A DNA stretch of 64,000 nt from Xenorhabdus griffiniae. GTDB lineage: Bacteria; Pseudomonadota; Gammaproteobacteria; Enterobacterales; Enterobacteriaceae. The DNA is taken from the NCBI RefSeq assembly GCF_001028135.1, contig NZ_LDNM01000013.1, forward strand, positions 44,332-108,331, given 5' to 3'. The notes below the pieces were generated by a model that had not been told where the DNA came from, searched no databases, and saw only the letters and a list, made by a program, of their open reading frames with translations. A program made the position numbers and the translations under genes. Shown here piece after piece: positions 1 through 8,555 of this stretch; positions within the stretch are counted from its first letter, which is position 1; the number at the start of each line of letters is the position of its first letter.

Positions 1-1477
1 GTATCTCTCCGCCAGACAATTTATGTTGCCAATTGTCAATAACATCTAATTTATCAATAAGTTGTTTAAGACTGACATCATTCAAAGCCTGTTTTAATAC
101 CCAATCATCATAATGGCAATCTATGTTTGGATAGCTCAAAATTTCTCTTAATGAGGCTTTTGGTAAGTATGTTTTTTGCGGGATAAACATACAACTATCA
201 TCACAAGGCATTGATAATTGTCCTTTATAATGAGGCCACAATCCGGCAATAGTGCGTAAGAATGAACTTTTGCCACAACCTGACGGTCCGCAGATGGTAC
301 TGTTTTGGATAAATGACCCGGTCATATTGCTTTGTATCACCTTATTATCAGGCAGCATAATGTCTAAACCAGACCATGATGGCTGAGTTGTGCGATGAAT
401 TCTTTCCGTAGGGGAAATGGATTCGAGTTGAGTATAAAAGGTGATTAAACGCTCTGTTACTGCTCGCCAATTTGCAACAGATTCATAAGAATCCACAAAC
501 CAGCTGAATGCTTCCTGAACGCGGTAAAAACCGGTCGCTGTTTGCATCATATCGCCAAGTTGTAGACCTCCCGTCATGAGCCGAGGTGATGCAACAAGAT
601 AAGGAAAAATACGAGCCACTTCATTATATCCACTGGTAAAAGCCCCATATTTAACCTTCATTCCAGTAAGATGCTGCCAGTTCTTCCAAATTTTAGAAAA
701 CAATTTTTTAGAGCGTGCTAACTCTGCTTTTTCCCCACGAAGAAAAACGATAGATTCAGCATATTCTTTTATTCTCATTAAATGAAAACGAAAATCAGCC
801 TCACATTTTTCTTGTTCAAATGTTAACGGGATCAAACGCTTAGTTATTTTGTGTGTTAGCCATGTTCCGATGACTGAATATAGAATGGCAACCCATAACA
901 TATAACCAGGAATAACCCATGAGATACCGGCAAACTCAAAATGCAAAGTTCCAGAAAGTTCCCATAAAATAACAGTAAAGGAAATTAGACTGGTTATCGT
1001 GCGTAATAAACCGAATCCGAGATAAAGTGTTTGATCACAAAACTCTTTTACATCTTGAGATATTCGCTGATCTGGATTATCACTATTACTGTATAATAAT
1101 TGATGGCGATATAACCGCTTATGACTCAACCATTGATTCAGAAAAACATTTGTTAACCAATTACGCCAACGAATTCTTAAAGTCCGACGAAAATATTCTT
1201 CAGCAAGATCAATCAGAGAGTATATCGCCATAATTAAAATAAACTGCCCTAACATTGGCCAGAAATTATGCCACTCTTTATTTTGCATTAAATTGAAGAA
1301 ATCACGGTTCCAATCACTGTATTTCACCGCAACTTCAACAATAAAATAATTAAGCGCAATAACGAGAGTTAATAAAAACCATGCAATTCTTTTTTCTTCA
1401 CTTCGCCAATAAGGTGCAGTCAGAGAGTAGATTTGCTGCAAAAATCGTTTGTTACTCAGATTTAATTGATTTTTCAT
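1..1477 (-). CDS. SbmA/YddA-type ABC transporter, fused permease/ATPase (3' end outside window)
   Basis: Inner-membrane ABC transporter half-molecule of the SbmA/BacA/YddA type. The reading frame is open from the ATG at 1477 to the left window edge, about 492 codons, so the C-terminus is missing. The N-terminal membrane domain begins with the family-typical pattern of an aromatic stretch followed by DWNRDFFNLMQ, and several hydrophobic segments follow. The ATPase domain shows a Walker A motif (CGPSGCGKSS) encoded near 260-290 and the start of the ABC signature (KLSGGE) at the very edge. The Walker B motif would lie outside the window. It lies downstream of, and in the same direction as, the TonB-dependent receptor gene, so it may move the same substrate (a siderophore or peptide) across the inner membrane, or may export it. 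The substrate is not readable from sequence. No start codon competes well with 1477. Confidence 0.85.
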   Translation of the reverse strand, partial: MKNQLNLSNKRFLQQIYSLTAPYWRSEEKRIAWFLLTLVIALNYFIVEVAVKYSDWNRDFFNLMQNKEWHNFWPMLGQFILIMAIYSLIDLAEEYFRRTLRIRWRNWLTNVFLNQWLSHKRLYRHQLLYSNSDNPDQRISQDVKEFCDQTLYLGFGLLRTITSLISFTVILWELSGTLHFEFAGISWVIPGYMLWVAILYSVIGTWLTHKITKRLIPLTFEQEKCEADFRFHLMRIKEYAESIVFLRGEKAELARSKKLFSKIWKNWQHLTGMKVKYGAFTSGYNEVARIFPYLVASPRLMTGGLQLGDMMQTATGFYRVQEAFSWFVDSYESVANWRAVTERLITFYTQLESISPTERIHRTTQPSWSGLDIMLPDNKVIQSNMTGSFIQNSTICGPSGCGKSSFLRTIAGLWPHYKGQLSMPCDDSCMFIPQKTYLPKASLREILSYPNIDCHYDDWVLKQALNDVSLKQLIDKLDVIDNWQHKLSGGEI

Positions 1478-1494
1478 CTTGTATTTATATTCGC

Positions 1495-1553
1495 TAAACT
1501 TCAAGTTGCAATCCGCAAGACGACGCGAGGCCTTATATTTAAGTTGGATTGGT
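1495..1553 (-). repeat. Short intergenic repeat, copy 1 (internally deleted)
   Basis: About 59 bp that match, in inverse orientation, the sequence at 17406-17499. The shared left part contains AACTTCAAGTTGCAATCCG followed by CAAGACGACGCGAG and CCTTATATTT. The shared right part is AAGTTGGATTGGT. Copy 1 lacks about 33 bp of palindromic centre that copy 2 has. It sits between the receptor and ABC transporter genes. It has the size and structure of a non-autonomous miniature element or REP-like repeat, but no family name is claimed. Confidence 0.6.
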
Positions 1554-1565
1554 ATACAATAATCA

Positions 1566-1594
1566 CACCAACCAGACTAATTTTCTGGTTGGTG
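1566..1594. terminator. Stem-loop downstream of the TonB receptor gene
   Basis: A perfect 11-bp inverted repeat (CACCAACCAGA and its complement) with a 7-nt loop lies 31 bp beyond the stop codon of the receptor gene. There is no strong T-run on the minus strand, so it may be a weak terminator or an mRNA-stabilising hairpin between the receptor and the ABC transporter gene. Confidence 0.5.
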
Positions 1595-1624
1595 ACTGAT
1601 AAAAAGAGAATTTAATTAACTTTA

Positions 1625-3973
1625 TTAAAATTCATACCCTACTTCCAACCATAATTGGCGGCCTGGAGTATATATTCCGTACTCATTAGAGCTATATCCG
1701 CCTGTTTCAAGTTTGCGTACTTGATTGAGTACATTAAGCAGTTCTGCCTGGAAATATATTTGATGTGAACCGAGTAATTGTGGTTGCCAACGAATACGAG
1801 TATCCCATTGAACATGGGTGCCAAAATCAATGCTTTTATAGAGAGTTAATTGTTCCGTATTATTGGTTTCTATATAGCTATGGATGGGTGCCTTAACATA
1901 CACTTTATTTGACCAAGTTATATTGTACTGCGGCATTTTCATGTCTAAACCTAATCGGATTGTCCACTCTTCTTCATTGCTATTAACTTCTTTTTCCATT
2001 TGGGCGCGAGTCATTAATTTGCCATCTAAACTGACCATTTCATCAGCGTCAAGTGCACGATCTAAATTTGCTCTTCCCGTATTAAGCCAATCCGCACCTA
2101 ATGTGGCATTCCATTCTGTTGCACCTAATACCCATGGTGTTTTGTTACTTATCTGCAAGGTATAAATATGGGCATTGAAATCATCACCATTAATAAATGA
2201 ATCATTTTTTTTATCACCAATTTCATTACGTTTAACGACAATACGTTGTTTGTAATTTCTGAAGGTATAATTGGCTGAAATAAGCCAATTGCTCCACCCT
2301 TGATTAACGCCAAAGCTAAGTTCATTTGAATAAGGCGTTTTTAAATTTTCGATAGAGCTATAATCACGAACATGATCATCGCTCAGTTTTAATATTTCAC
2401 CTGAAAGTTTCATTTCTGCAAATGAGCGACCGTAATAACGATTCAAGCCAAAATTAACTTTAGTCTGTGGCAATGCTTGCCAATTAACCATAAATCGTGG
2501 CGCAATATTTGTATTATTAAGATAGTTATCTCGCTCAATACGAACACCGGGGCGAATAGTAAAATCACCCCATTTAACCGTATCCTGAGTATAAATAGCA
2601 TAATCCTGATGCTCTGTATTTATCTGCCCTTCGTGCGCAACCAATATGTCAACAGGTGGGGTCTTGCTTCCATCAAATATGGTATAAATAGCAGAAGTTA
2701 CATCTTGATCACGATTAAATTCATATTGAGTTCGACGATAATCTGCTCCCAGATTAAAGACATGCTGACTATTTCCTAGCGTCATGCTGTCCATAGCATA
2801 ATCTAAATTTAAATGAATATTTTTCTGAGTTAACTGACTATCTCCATAACCACCTAGCTCAAAATCTAATCCACTACCAAAATCATTAATCACTTCAGCT
2901 TGTGCGCTATTTGAATCACGCTTATCGGTAAATTTATCGTAGGCCGCTGTTGTGGTTAATGTTCCGTTATTTACATTTTTTATCCATCGTACTGTTGAGC
3001 CATAAGCTTGATGTGTATCGGATACATTACCATCAATATTTGTCGCGTAAAATTTTCCTTCACGATAATCTGAATAACGCAATCCGATTTCTAACGTTTG
3101 ATCAACATCAGGAGTCCAATTAAAATTAGCAAGAATATTATCTGAACGGCGAGTGTGATTACGCTTATCCGTTTCACCTTCTGGATTAAGCATCCGTGTT
3201 TGTTGGATATTAGAATCTCTACGACTAAAACCCAAAACAACGCCAACATCATCAGTCAGGCCATACTCAGCGACCATATTGAAGAAGTCTTTTTTATAAA
3301 CAGGCTGAAATTCTGCGTTAAAACCGTTTGGAATGGCATTGTCCATCGCTTGTTTTGCATTTTCATCAACTCGTAGCGATGACCAACCAGAACGTGTAGT
3401 TCTATAACTCGTTGAAAAGTGATTTTCACCACTATATTGCCGCGTTTTTGCTACAACAGCGCCGCCAGTAAATCCGCCTAAATTAGCAGGCACATTGTTG
3501 TTATATACCGTAATCCCCGCAAGCATATTGGCGTCAAAAAAGTATGCTTGCTCTGCACTTTTATTAGGATTAACGCCCATTGTTCCATCAAAAAATGAAG
3601 ATGTGGGATCGATATCATTATTAATATTAACCCCATCAATCATATATGCAGTTTGTTCTGATGGAGCGCCATTAATAGAAATTGGCAATGGTTTTATTTC
3701 ACCATTATTAAGACCATTTTGAACGCTATTATCAACACGAACGCTAGGAACGGTTTGCAGATAATCATTCAAATTACCATTATTGGCAGGTGTGTCTTTT
3801 ATCTCATTAGCCCCTATAGTCTGCTTTGACAAAACATCCGCAGAACCCTCCTCTTCTGCTTTTACTGTTATTGTCACAGATTCTTTACTAAGATTTTTTT
3901 CTGCATGTACATAAAAACTGGCAAAAAAACTACTAATAACAGCAGCTAACATCGTTTTATTTGTGTGTGTCAT
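1625..3973 (-). CDS. TonB-dependent outer-membrane receptor
   Basis: Outer-membrane 22-strand barrel receptor, probably for a ferric siderophore or another iron source. The chosen ATG at 3973 gives about 782 aa (MTHTNKTMLAAVISSFFASF...) with a signal peptide ending near YVHA. GGA lies 7 nt before this start, while the upstream starts at 3985 and 3991 (TTG) have no ribosome binding site. After the signal peptide comes a possible TonB box (SVTITVKA), then a plug domain with the usual pattern of a conserved IDGVNINN stretch and a GGFTGGAV stretch. The rest is barrel-like alternation ending in the terminal aromatic typical of barrel proteins (VGYEF). A Fur-box-like palindrome overlaps the promoter region at 3996-4022, and the divergent neighbour is an iron-uptake operon. 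The ligand is not identifiable from sequence. Confidence 0.92.
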   Translation of the reverse strand: MTHTNKTMLAAVISSFFASFYVHAEKNLSKESVTITVKAEEEGSADVLSKQTIGANEIKDTPANNGNLNDYLQTVPSVRVDNSVQNGLNNGEIKPLPISINGAPSEQTAYMIDGVNINNDIDPTSSFFDGTMGVNPNKSAEQAYFFDANMLAGITVYNNNVPANLGGFTGGAVVAKTRQYSGENHFSTSYRTTRSGWSSLRVDENAKQAMDNAIPNGFNAEFQPVYKKDFFNMVAEYGLTDDVGVVLGFSRRDSNIQQTRMLNPEGETDKRNHTRRSDNILANFNWTPDVDQTLEIGLRYSDYREGKFYATNIDGNVSDTHQAYGSTVRWIKNVNNGTLTTTAAYDKFTDKRDSNSAQAEVINDFGSGLDFELGGYGDSQLTQKNIHLNLDYAMDSMTLGNSQHVFNLGADYRRTQYEFNRDQDVTSAIYTIFDGSKTPPVDILVAHEGQINTEHQDYAIYTQDTVKWGDFTIRPGVRIERDNYLNNTNIAPRFMVNWQALPQTKVNFGLNRYYGRSFAEMKLSGEILKLSDDHVRDYSSIENLKTPYSNELSFGVNQGWSNWLISANYTFRNYKQRIVVKRNEIGDKKNDSFINGDDFNAHIYTLQISNKTPWVLGATEWNATLGADWLNTGRANLDRALDADEMVSLDGKLMTRAQMEKEVNSNEEEWTIRLGLDMKMPQYNITWSNKVYVKAPIHSYIETNNTEQLTLYKSIDFGTHVQWDTRIRWQPQLLGSHQIYFQAELLNVLNQVRKLETGGYSSNEYGIYTPGRQLWLEVGYEF

Positions 3974-3995
3974 CTCATCATCCATATGCAAATAG

Positions 3996-4022
3996 TAATG
4001 ATAATCATTTACATTATCATTA
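3996..4022. promoter_or_regulatory. Fur-box-like operator for the TonB receptor gene
   Basis: Perfect inverted repeat TAATGATAAT / ATTATCATTA separated by 7 bp, 22 bp upstream of the preferred receptor start. The arms match the GATAAT/ATTATC repeats of the Fur consensus. Iron repression of the receptor is inferred. Confidence 0.75.
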
Positions 4023-4327
4023 ATAACAAGATGTTAGCATGTGAAATAAAGAAATCGCAAATAATATCTTCCCTAGTTAAGTAAAATATAACGACGATAG
4101 CAATCACGCTATAAGACTGTCACACAGACCTTTAATTAACCTGGCGAATCAAAAAAGCTCAATAACTTGATGGATATCGGCAATCAATCATCAACATATC
4201 GATTAAATTATCTTCAAAAAACACGTTGTTTACTGATGCGCTGATACCGCGCGGGCAATTCACTGGGGTCACCAATGCCATTAAAAAAATCCAGGATAAA
4301 TAACAATTTTTCTTGAATAATAAATGT

Positions 4328-4346
4328 GATAATGATTATCATTATT
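4328..4346. promoter_or_regulatory. Fur-box-like operator for the iron-uptake operon
   Basis: The 19-mer GATAATGATTATCATTATT differs from the classical Fur consensus at only two positions and lies 36 bp before the ATG of the fetP-like gene. With the site at 3996-4022 it makes the 3974-4382 gap a divergent, iron-controlled promoter region. No gene was seen in the rest of that gap. Confidence 0.85.
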
Positions 4347-4382
4347 AGTAAACTATTTGCACTATAACAGCGAGGTATCAAA

Positions 4383-4937
4383 ATGCGTATCGGGATGAGT
4401 GTCATGGCAACGTTACTGGGAGTGGTATCAACATCGGCTATGGCATTGGAATACCCTCTTGGGCAACCGGTTATCAAAAATGGACTGGAAATTCAAGGGG
4501 TTTACTTGCAACCGATCACCATGTCATTGGAAGGCAAACATAAAATGCATCATCTGGCGGCGGAAAAATCCGATATTCATCTGGAAGCGGATATTCACGC
4601 CGTCGAAGAGAATCCAAATGGTTTTGCCGAAGGGGATTGGATCCCATACCTGAAAGTCGATTATAAGGTTACTAAGTTAGATGAGCCGGAAAAAACACAA
4701 TCCGGCACATTTATGGCCATGGTCGCCAGCGATGGTCCTCACTATGGTGAAAATTTGAAACTGAATGGTTATGGAAAATACCGTGTGGAATATCGTATTT
4801 CCCCGCCGAGTATGAATGATGAGGTTACATTCGGGCGTCATATCGATAAAGAAACTGGCGTAGCGGCCTGGTTTGAACCCATTGATGTTTCGTGGGACTT
4901 CGATTACGCCGGAACGGGCCGCAAAGGCAGATATTAA
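4383..4937 (+). CDS. fetP: Periplasmic high-affinity iron-binding protein, P19/FetP/FtrA family
   Basis: 184-aa periplasmic protein of the P19/Tpd family, which binds Fe(II)/Cu and feeds an FTR1-type permease. A signal peptide is visible (MRIGMSVMATLLGVVSTSAMA, cleavage near ALEYPLG). The mature part has the family hallmarks: an early KHKMHHLAAE stretch, HLEADIHA, the DWIPYLKVDYKV strand, FMAMVASDGPHYGENLKL and GRHIDKETGVAAWF, with His and Met residues spread as expected for metal ligands. AGCGAGG precedes the ATG. It is the first gene of a tight five-gene operon behind a Fur-box-like site. The family assignment is firm. The name fetP is by family, and ftrA would be equally valid. Confidence 0.9.
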   Translation: MRIGMSVMATLLGVVSTSAMALEYPLGQPVIKNGLEIQGVYLQPITMSLEGKHKMHHLAAEKSDIHLEADIHAVEENPNGFAEGDWIPYLKVDYKVTKLDEPEKTQSGTFMAMVASDGPHYGENLKLNGYGKYRVEYRISPPSMNDEVTFGRHIDKETGVAAWFEPIDVSWDFDYAGTGRKGRY

Positions 4938-5015
4938 TTCATTGAAAACAGCGAGCAATAATAAAGCGCTCGCTGTTATTAGACATTGGACGTCCCGCTC
5001 TCATCGAGGTTTATC

Positions 5016-5354
5016 TTGAAATCGTTCATTTTCACTCTGTGTATCGTGGTCATATCGTTGATTTATACGCCCATGACGATTGCCGCTGAAAAATTTACTG
5101 TTGAACTTGAAATGAATAACGGTGAGTTAACGCCACCGGTGTTAAATGTGCCAGCGAAAACCCCCGTTCGGATCAAAATTCGCAATACCGGTACGGAGCC
5201 TGTTGAATTTGAAAGCACGCAATTGCGTAAAGAAAAAGTCCTGGCACCCGGTGCAAGATCAGTGGTAGTCATCGCACCGCTTAAACCGGGAAAATATACA
5301 TTTTTTGATGATTTTCATCTCGCGCACCCCGCCGGTGAGATAATAGTTAAATAA
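5016..5354 (+). CDS. Small periplasmic cupredoxin-domain protein (FtrB / EfeO N-domain-like)
   Basis: About 112 aa starting at the TTG at 5016, which has GAGG 8 nt upstream. An upstream in-frame TTG at 4986 is less well supported. The signal peptide ends near MTIAA. The remainder is a single cupredoxin-like beta domain (FTVELEMNNGELTPPVLNVPA, IKIRNTGTEPVEFES, PGKYTFFDDFHLAHPAGEIIVK), as in FtrB of the FtrABCD system and the N-terminal domain of classical EfeO. It probably oxidises or passes periplasmic iron to the FTR1 permease encoded next. The classical blue-copper ligand set is not obvious, so the metal is uncertain. The gap to the permease start is 22 bp. Confidence 0.8.
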   Translation: MKSFIFTLCIVVISLIYTPMTIAAEKFTVELEMNNGELTPPVLNVPAKTPVRIKIRNTGTEPVEFESTQLRKEKVLAPGARSVVVIAPLKPGKYTFFDDFHLAHPAGEIIVK

Positions 5355-5376
5355 TCATTTGTTTGTAGGATACGGA

Positions 5377-6216
5377 ATGGGACAAGTTCTTTTTGTGGTA
5401 TGGCGCGAAAGCTTTGAGGCGCTACTCGTGGTCGGCATTATTTATGCGTGGATCAAACAACACCCTGATGCAGAGGCAGGACGCCGTTATTTATGGGGTG
5501 GTGTCGCGCTTGGGAGTGCCTTATCCCTCTTTTTAGCTCTGTTAATTTACGGCGTATTTCATGTGCTCGATGACAGCGGACAAACCTATTTTATGATTGG
5601 GATGTCGCTCTTTGCCTGTATCCTTATCGTACAAATGGTGTACTGGATGAACCAGCACAACGCCTCACTCAAATCGGGTATTGAACACGAAATGGTTCGT
5701 GGCGCACAACATCACTCTTGGTGGGGCGCATTGGTTATCGTCGCAATTGCGATTGCACGTGAAGGCAGTGAAATCGTTGTGTTTCTCTCCAGTATCGTAA
5801 TGGGGCTAACGCGAGATTCCATGTGGTCATTTGCGGGAGAAGTGATATTAGGGATCGTGATAGCCGCACTGACGTTGTATCTGTTCTCACTTAGCTATCG
5901 AAAAATTGCGTGGAAATGGTTTTTCCGTATTACCGGTATCGTGCTGCTTTTCTTAGCCTGTTCATTGCTTCTTAAAGGCGTGGAAGAGATTTCCAATGTG
6001 CTGTTAGAACACGATATTGAGCTGAATGATTTTCTCATCTACCCAGTATGGGATACCAGCAATGGGTTAGATGACTCCGGGTTAATCGGGAATTTTATGG
6101 CTACCTTATTTGGGTATCGGGCGCAACCTATTGGGATAAGTGTGCTGGCGTTTGCTGTTTATTGGATCGTTGTGATTGCATTATTCCGTCGTCAGGGGCG
6201 TCGTCATGCAGCGTAA
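5377..6216 (+). CDS. efeU: FTR1-family iron permease (EfeU/FtrC type)
   Basis: Inner-membrane iron permease of the FTR1/OFeT family, about 279 aa with seven hydrophobic segments. The ATG at 5377 is chosen because AGGA lies about 7 nt upstream. The earlier TTG at 5359 has no site. Both diagnostic REXXE motifs are present: RESFE in the first helix and REGSE (AREGSEIVVFLSS) in the fourth, which are the iron-translocating glutamates of the family. The gene follows the cupredoxin gene and overlaps the next gene by 11 bp, showing tight co-translation. The protein is expected to import iron supplied by the P19, cupredoxin and EfeO-like proteins. Confidence 0.92.
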   Translation: MGQVLFVVWRESFEALLVVGIIYAWIKQHPDAEAGRRYLWGGVALGSALSLFLALLIYGVFHVLDDSGQTYFMIGMSLFACILIVQMVYWMNQHNASLKSGIEHEMVRGAQHHSWWGALVIVAIAIAREGSEIVVFLSSIVMGLTRDSMWSFAGEVILGIVIAALTLYLFSLSYRKIAWKWFFRITGIVLLFLACSLLLKGVEEISNVLLEHDIELNDFLIYPVWDTSNGLDDSGLIGNFMATLFGYRAQPIGISVLAFAVYWIVVIALFRRQGRRHAA

Positions 6217-7105
6217 TACGTTGAGAATGACGGTTTCGCTAATGCTGTTATTGAGTTTAGCTGCGGGGGCGGAAAAGTATCGTGCGGGGCGTCCAGACAT
6301 AGGCAATGAAGTCGTTATTGCCAAAGGAGATATTCCTACGCCGACGCAATATCAACCGATAATTGCGGTCTATATGAAAACGATGGGCGTACAAGTGGCG
6401 GCCATCGAAGCGCAGTTAATCACATTGCAACGTGCATTAAACGCAGGAAATTGGCAAGCCGCACAGCAAGCGTATATTCAGGCTCATTATGATTATGAGA
6501 CGATCCGCGCGGTGGTGGTTGTTTTTGGTCATGCCGATCGTGTGATTAACCCCCATGCCCGTTATTTTCTTGAACAGGAGCGCGATCCGAAATTTATCGG
6601 TTTTCATTGTGTTGAATACGCCCTGTTTTCAACGAACGATAAATCGGATGCTTTGGCAGCAACGCAAGCGCTACTGCATAATGTACAAGATTTAAAACAG
6701 CGTGTGGCGGTGGAAACGCTTCCGATAGCAAAATTAGTGCAATCCGCAGATGATGGCATTGAGCTTATTTTAGAGACAAAACTCGGCGGTGATGAAAACC
6801 GCTACAGTCGCAGTGACTTAGCGGATATTGCGGCAAATTTGCAGGGTGCTCGCTGGATAGTTGACGGGTTGGCACCCTTTTTATCCCCTGAAATAGTGAC
6901 ATCACTCAATACGCAATTTGATGCACTTGATTCCGTCATGGCGAATTATCGCTCTGCACAAGGGCAATACTTCCGTTATGAGCAACTCTCTCGTCGGGAT
7001 AAACATAAGCTTTACGCCCAACTGACACAGTTAGCGCAGACGTTGTCTGGACTGCGGGCGGCATTGAAGATAGATGTGTATTATAAATACCGGAACGAAC
7101 CATGA
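6206..7105 (+). CDS. efeO: EfeO-like periplasmic M75/imelysin-domain protein without cupredoxin domain
   Basis: About 299 aa from the ATG at 6206 (GGGG before it, inside the end of the permease gene). The N-terminus is a signal peptide (MQRNTLRMTVSLMLLLSLAAG). The body is an M75/imelysin helical domain with the characteristic HxxE site in FIGFHCVEYALF. Classical EfeO has a cupredoxin domain in front of the M75 domain. Here that domain is missing and its role is presumably filled by the separate cupredoxin two genes upstream. The stop codon overlaps the next start as ATGA at 7102-7105. Role inferred from the family: periplasmic iron binding and delivery to EfeU. Confidence 0.88.
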   Translation: MQRNTLRMTVSLMLLLSLAAGAEKYRAGRPDIGNEVVIAKGDIPTPTQYQPIIAVYMKTMGVQVAAIEAQLITLQRALNAGNWQAAQQAYIQAHYDYETIRAVVVVFGHADRVINPHARYFLEQERDPKFIGFHCVEYALFSTNDKSDALAATQALLHNVQDLKQRVAVETLPIAKLVQSADDGIELILETKLGGDENRYSRSDLADIAANLQGARWIVDGLAPFLSPEIVTSLNTQFDALDSVMANYRSAQGQYFRYEQLSRRDKHKLYAQLTQLAQTLSGLRAALKIDVYYKYRNEP

Positions 7106-8394
7106 AGCACGAAAAAAACACGATCCCCAGTGAGAATGAGTCGATTTCGCTGAGTAAACGCATGACATTAAAATGGCTGGGAGCAGGCAGTGTTCTGTTA
7201 TCCAGTAAGGCGCTGAGTTTACCGACAATGGCGACACCGGAAACGAAAGCATGTGACAACCTCAGCCGCACACACGCCATTCCCTATTTAGGAAAACATC
7301 AGGCTGGCGTGATTACACCAGAACAAAAAGAAGCGATTTTTTTGTCGCTGAATTTAACCGTTTCCACGCTTGATGAGGTTGAAGACATTTTTAAGCGCTT
7401 AACGCAATGTATTGCTCGATTAACGCAAAACCGTCAGGCGGAAAAAAACACGAATGACCGGATGCCACCAGCAGAATCTGGGATCCTCGGGCGTTATTTA
7501 GCGGCGGATGATTTAACCATAACGGTTTCACTCGGTCATTCGCTCTTTGATAACCGTTTCGGGTTAACCTCGCTAAAGCCGAAAAAATTTGTTGCGATGA
7601 CCGCGTTCCCAAATGATCGCTTAGAAGCATCGTGGTGTGGGGGGGATCTCTTACTGCAATTGTGTGCCAATAGCCGAGAAACTGTGATTTATGCATTACG
7701 TGACGTTTTACGTCAATTATCGGGAAAGGTTGCACCGCTTTGGAAGATAGATGGTTTTTTACCTGCTCGCGATATTGAATGTAAAACAACGCCCATTAAT
7801 TTGTTTGGCTTTAAAGATGGCACCGGCAATGCCGATGCGAAAGACAATGACTTAATGGACTCTCTCGTCTGGATTACGCAAAAAGAACCCGCGTGGATAG
7901 AAAATGGCAGTTATCAAGCCGTTCGTCTCATCCGCTTTGCCCTGGAGTTTTGGGATAGAACACCGCTTGAAGATCAAGAAAATGATTTTGGACGACATAA
8001 AGCTAGCGGGGCACCGATGGGAAAACAGCATGAGCACGACGAACCCGAATTTAATCGTGATCCGCATGGCGATCGGGTATTATTTGACTCCCACATGCGT
8101 CGGGCCGAGCCTCGAACAACCGAACGACATGTTTCCAAATTACGTCGGCGCAGTTATAGTTACTCACTTGGATTAACATCAACAGGCCAACTCGATATGG
8201 GGCTGATTTTTGTTTCATTCCAAAATGACCTGAAAAAAGGCTTTATTGATACCCAAAAACGGTTAAATGGTGAACCCTTAGAGCGTTACATTAAACCTTT
8301 CGGTGGGGGTTACTATCTGGTTTTACCGGGTATATCATCCACATATGACTATCTTGGTGAGAGTCTGATCCGAGCCGCTCGTGCCCTCACTTAA
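7102..8394 (+). CDS. efeB: EfeB-like Dyp-type haem peroxidase
   Basis: 430-aa dye-decolorising-type peroxidase, the third component of EfeUOB systems, exported folded with haem. The N-terminus has a Tat-like signal with a KR rather than RR pair (SKRMTLKWLGAGSVLL), then a cleavage region near LPTMA. Catalytic hallmarks are present: GFKDGTGN (the GxxDG distal aspartate motif), the histidine-rich MGKQHEHDEP segment, and DSHMRRAEPRT with the conserved proximal region of EfeB proteins. Full family length. It is the last gene of the operon. A possible stem-loop follows at 8409-8463. Confidence 0.9.
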   Translation: MKHEKNTIPSENESISLSKRMTLKWLGAGSVLLSSKALSLPTMATPETKACDNLSRTHAIPYLGKHQAGVITPEQKEAIFLSLNLTVSTLDEVEDIFKRLTQCIARLTQNRQAEKNTNDRMPPAESGILGRYLAADDLTITVSLGHSLFDNRFGLTSLKPKKFVAMTAFPNDRLEASWCGGDLLLQLCANSRETVIYALRDVLRQLSGKVAPLWKIDGFLPARDIECKTTPINLFGFKDGTGNADAKDNDLMDSLVWITQKEPAWIENGSYQAVRLIRFALEFWDRTPLEDQENDFGRHKASGAPMGKQHEHDEPEFNRDPHGDRVLFDSHMRRAEPRTTERHVSKLRRRSYSYSLGLTSTGQLDMGLIFVSFQNDLKKGFIDTQKRLNGEPLERYIKPFGGGYYLVLPGISSTYDYLGESLIRAARALT

Positions 8395-8408
8395 TTTACG
8401 ACAGGTAC

Positions 8409-8463
8409 GCATGGGCAATAACGATTCGATACCTTTTTTGGTAAACACCGTTTTGCCCAATGC
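8409..8463. terminator. Imperfect stem-loop after the efe-like operon
   Basis: The arms GCATGGGCAATAACG and CGTTTTGCCCAATGC pair with a bulge and a mismatch, enclosing a small ACC-T6-GGT hairpin. It lies just beyond the efeB-like stop codon, in the convergent gap with the MocR gene. No downstream T-tract is evident, so termination is a guess. Confidence 0.35.
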
Positions 8464-8555
8464 ACATTGACAGCTCACTCATACTCCCCGATGCTCCGCT
8501 CCCTGTTTGGGTTTGTTGCAAAAAAACAGGTCACGACGCATATTGTGCATGGCCA

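Noticed and set aside
4214..4477. Minus-strand open frame across the iron operon promoter
   Set aside because: It overlaps the Fur-box-like site and the start of fetP, and has no protein-like features.
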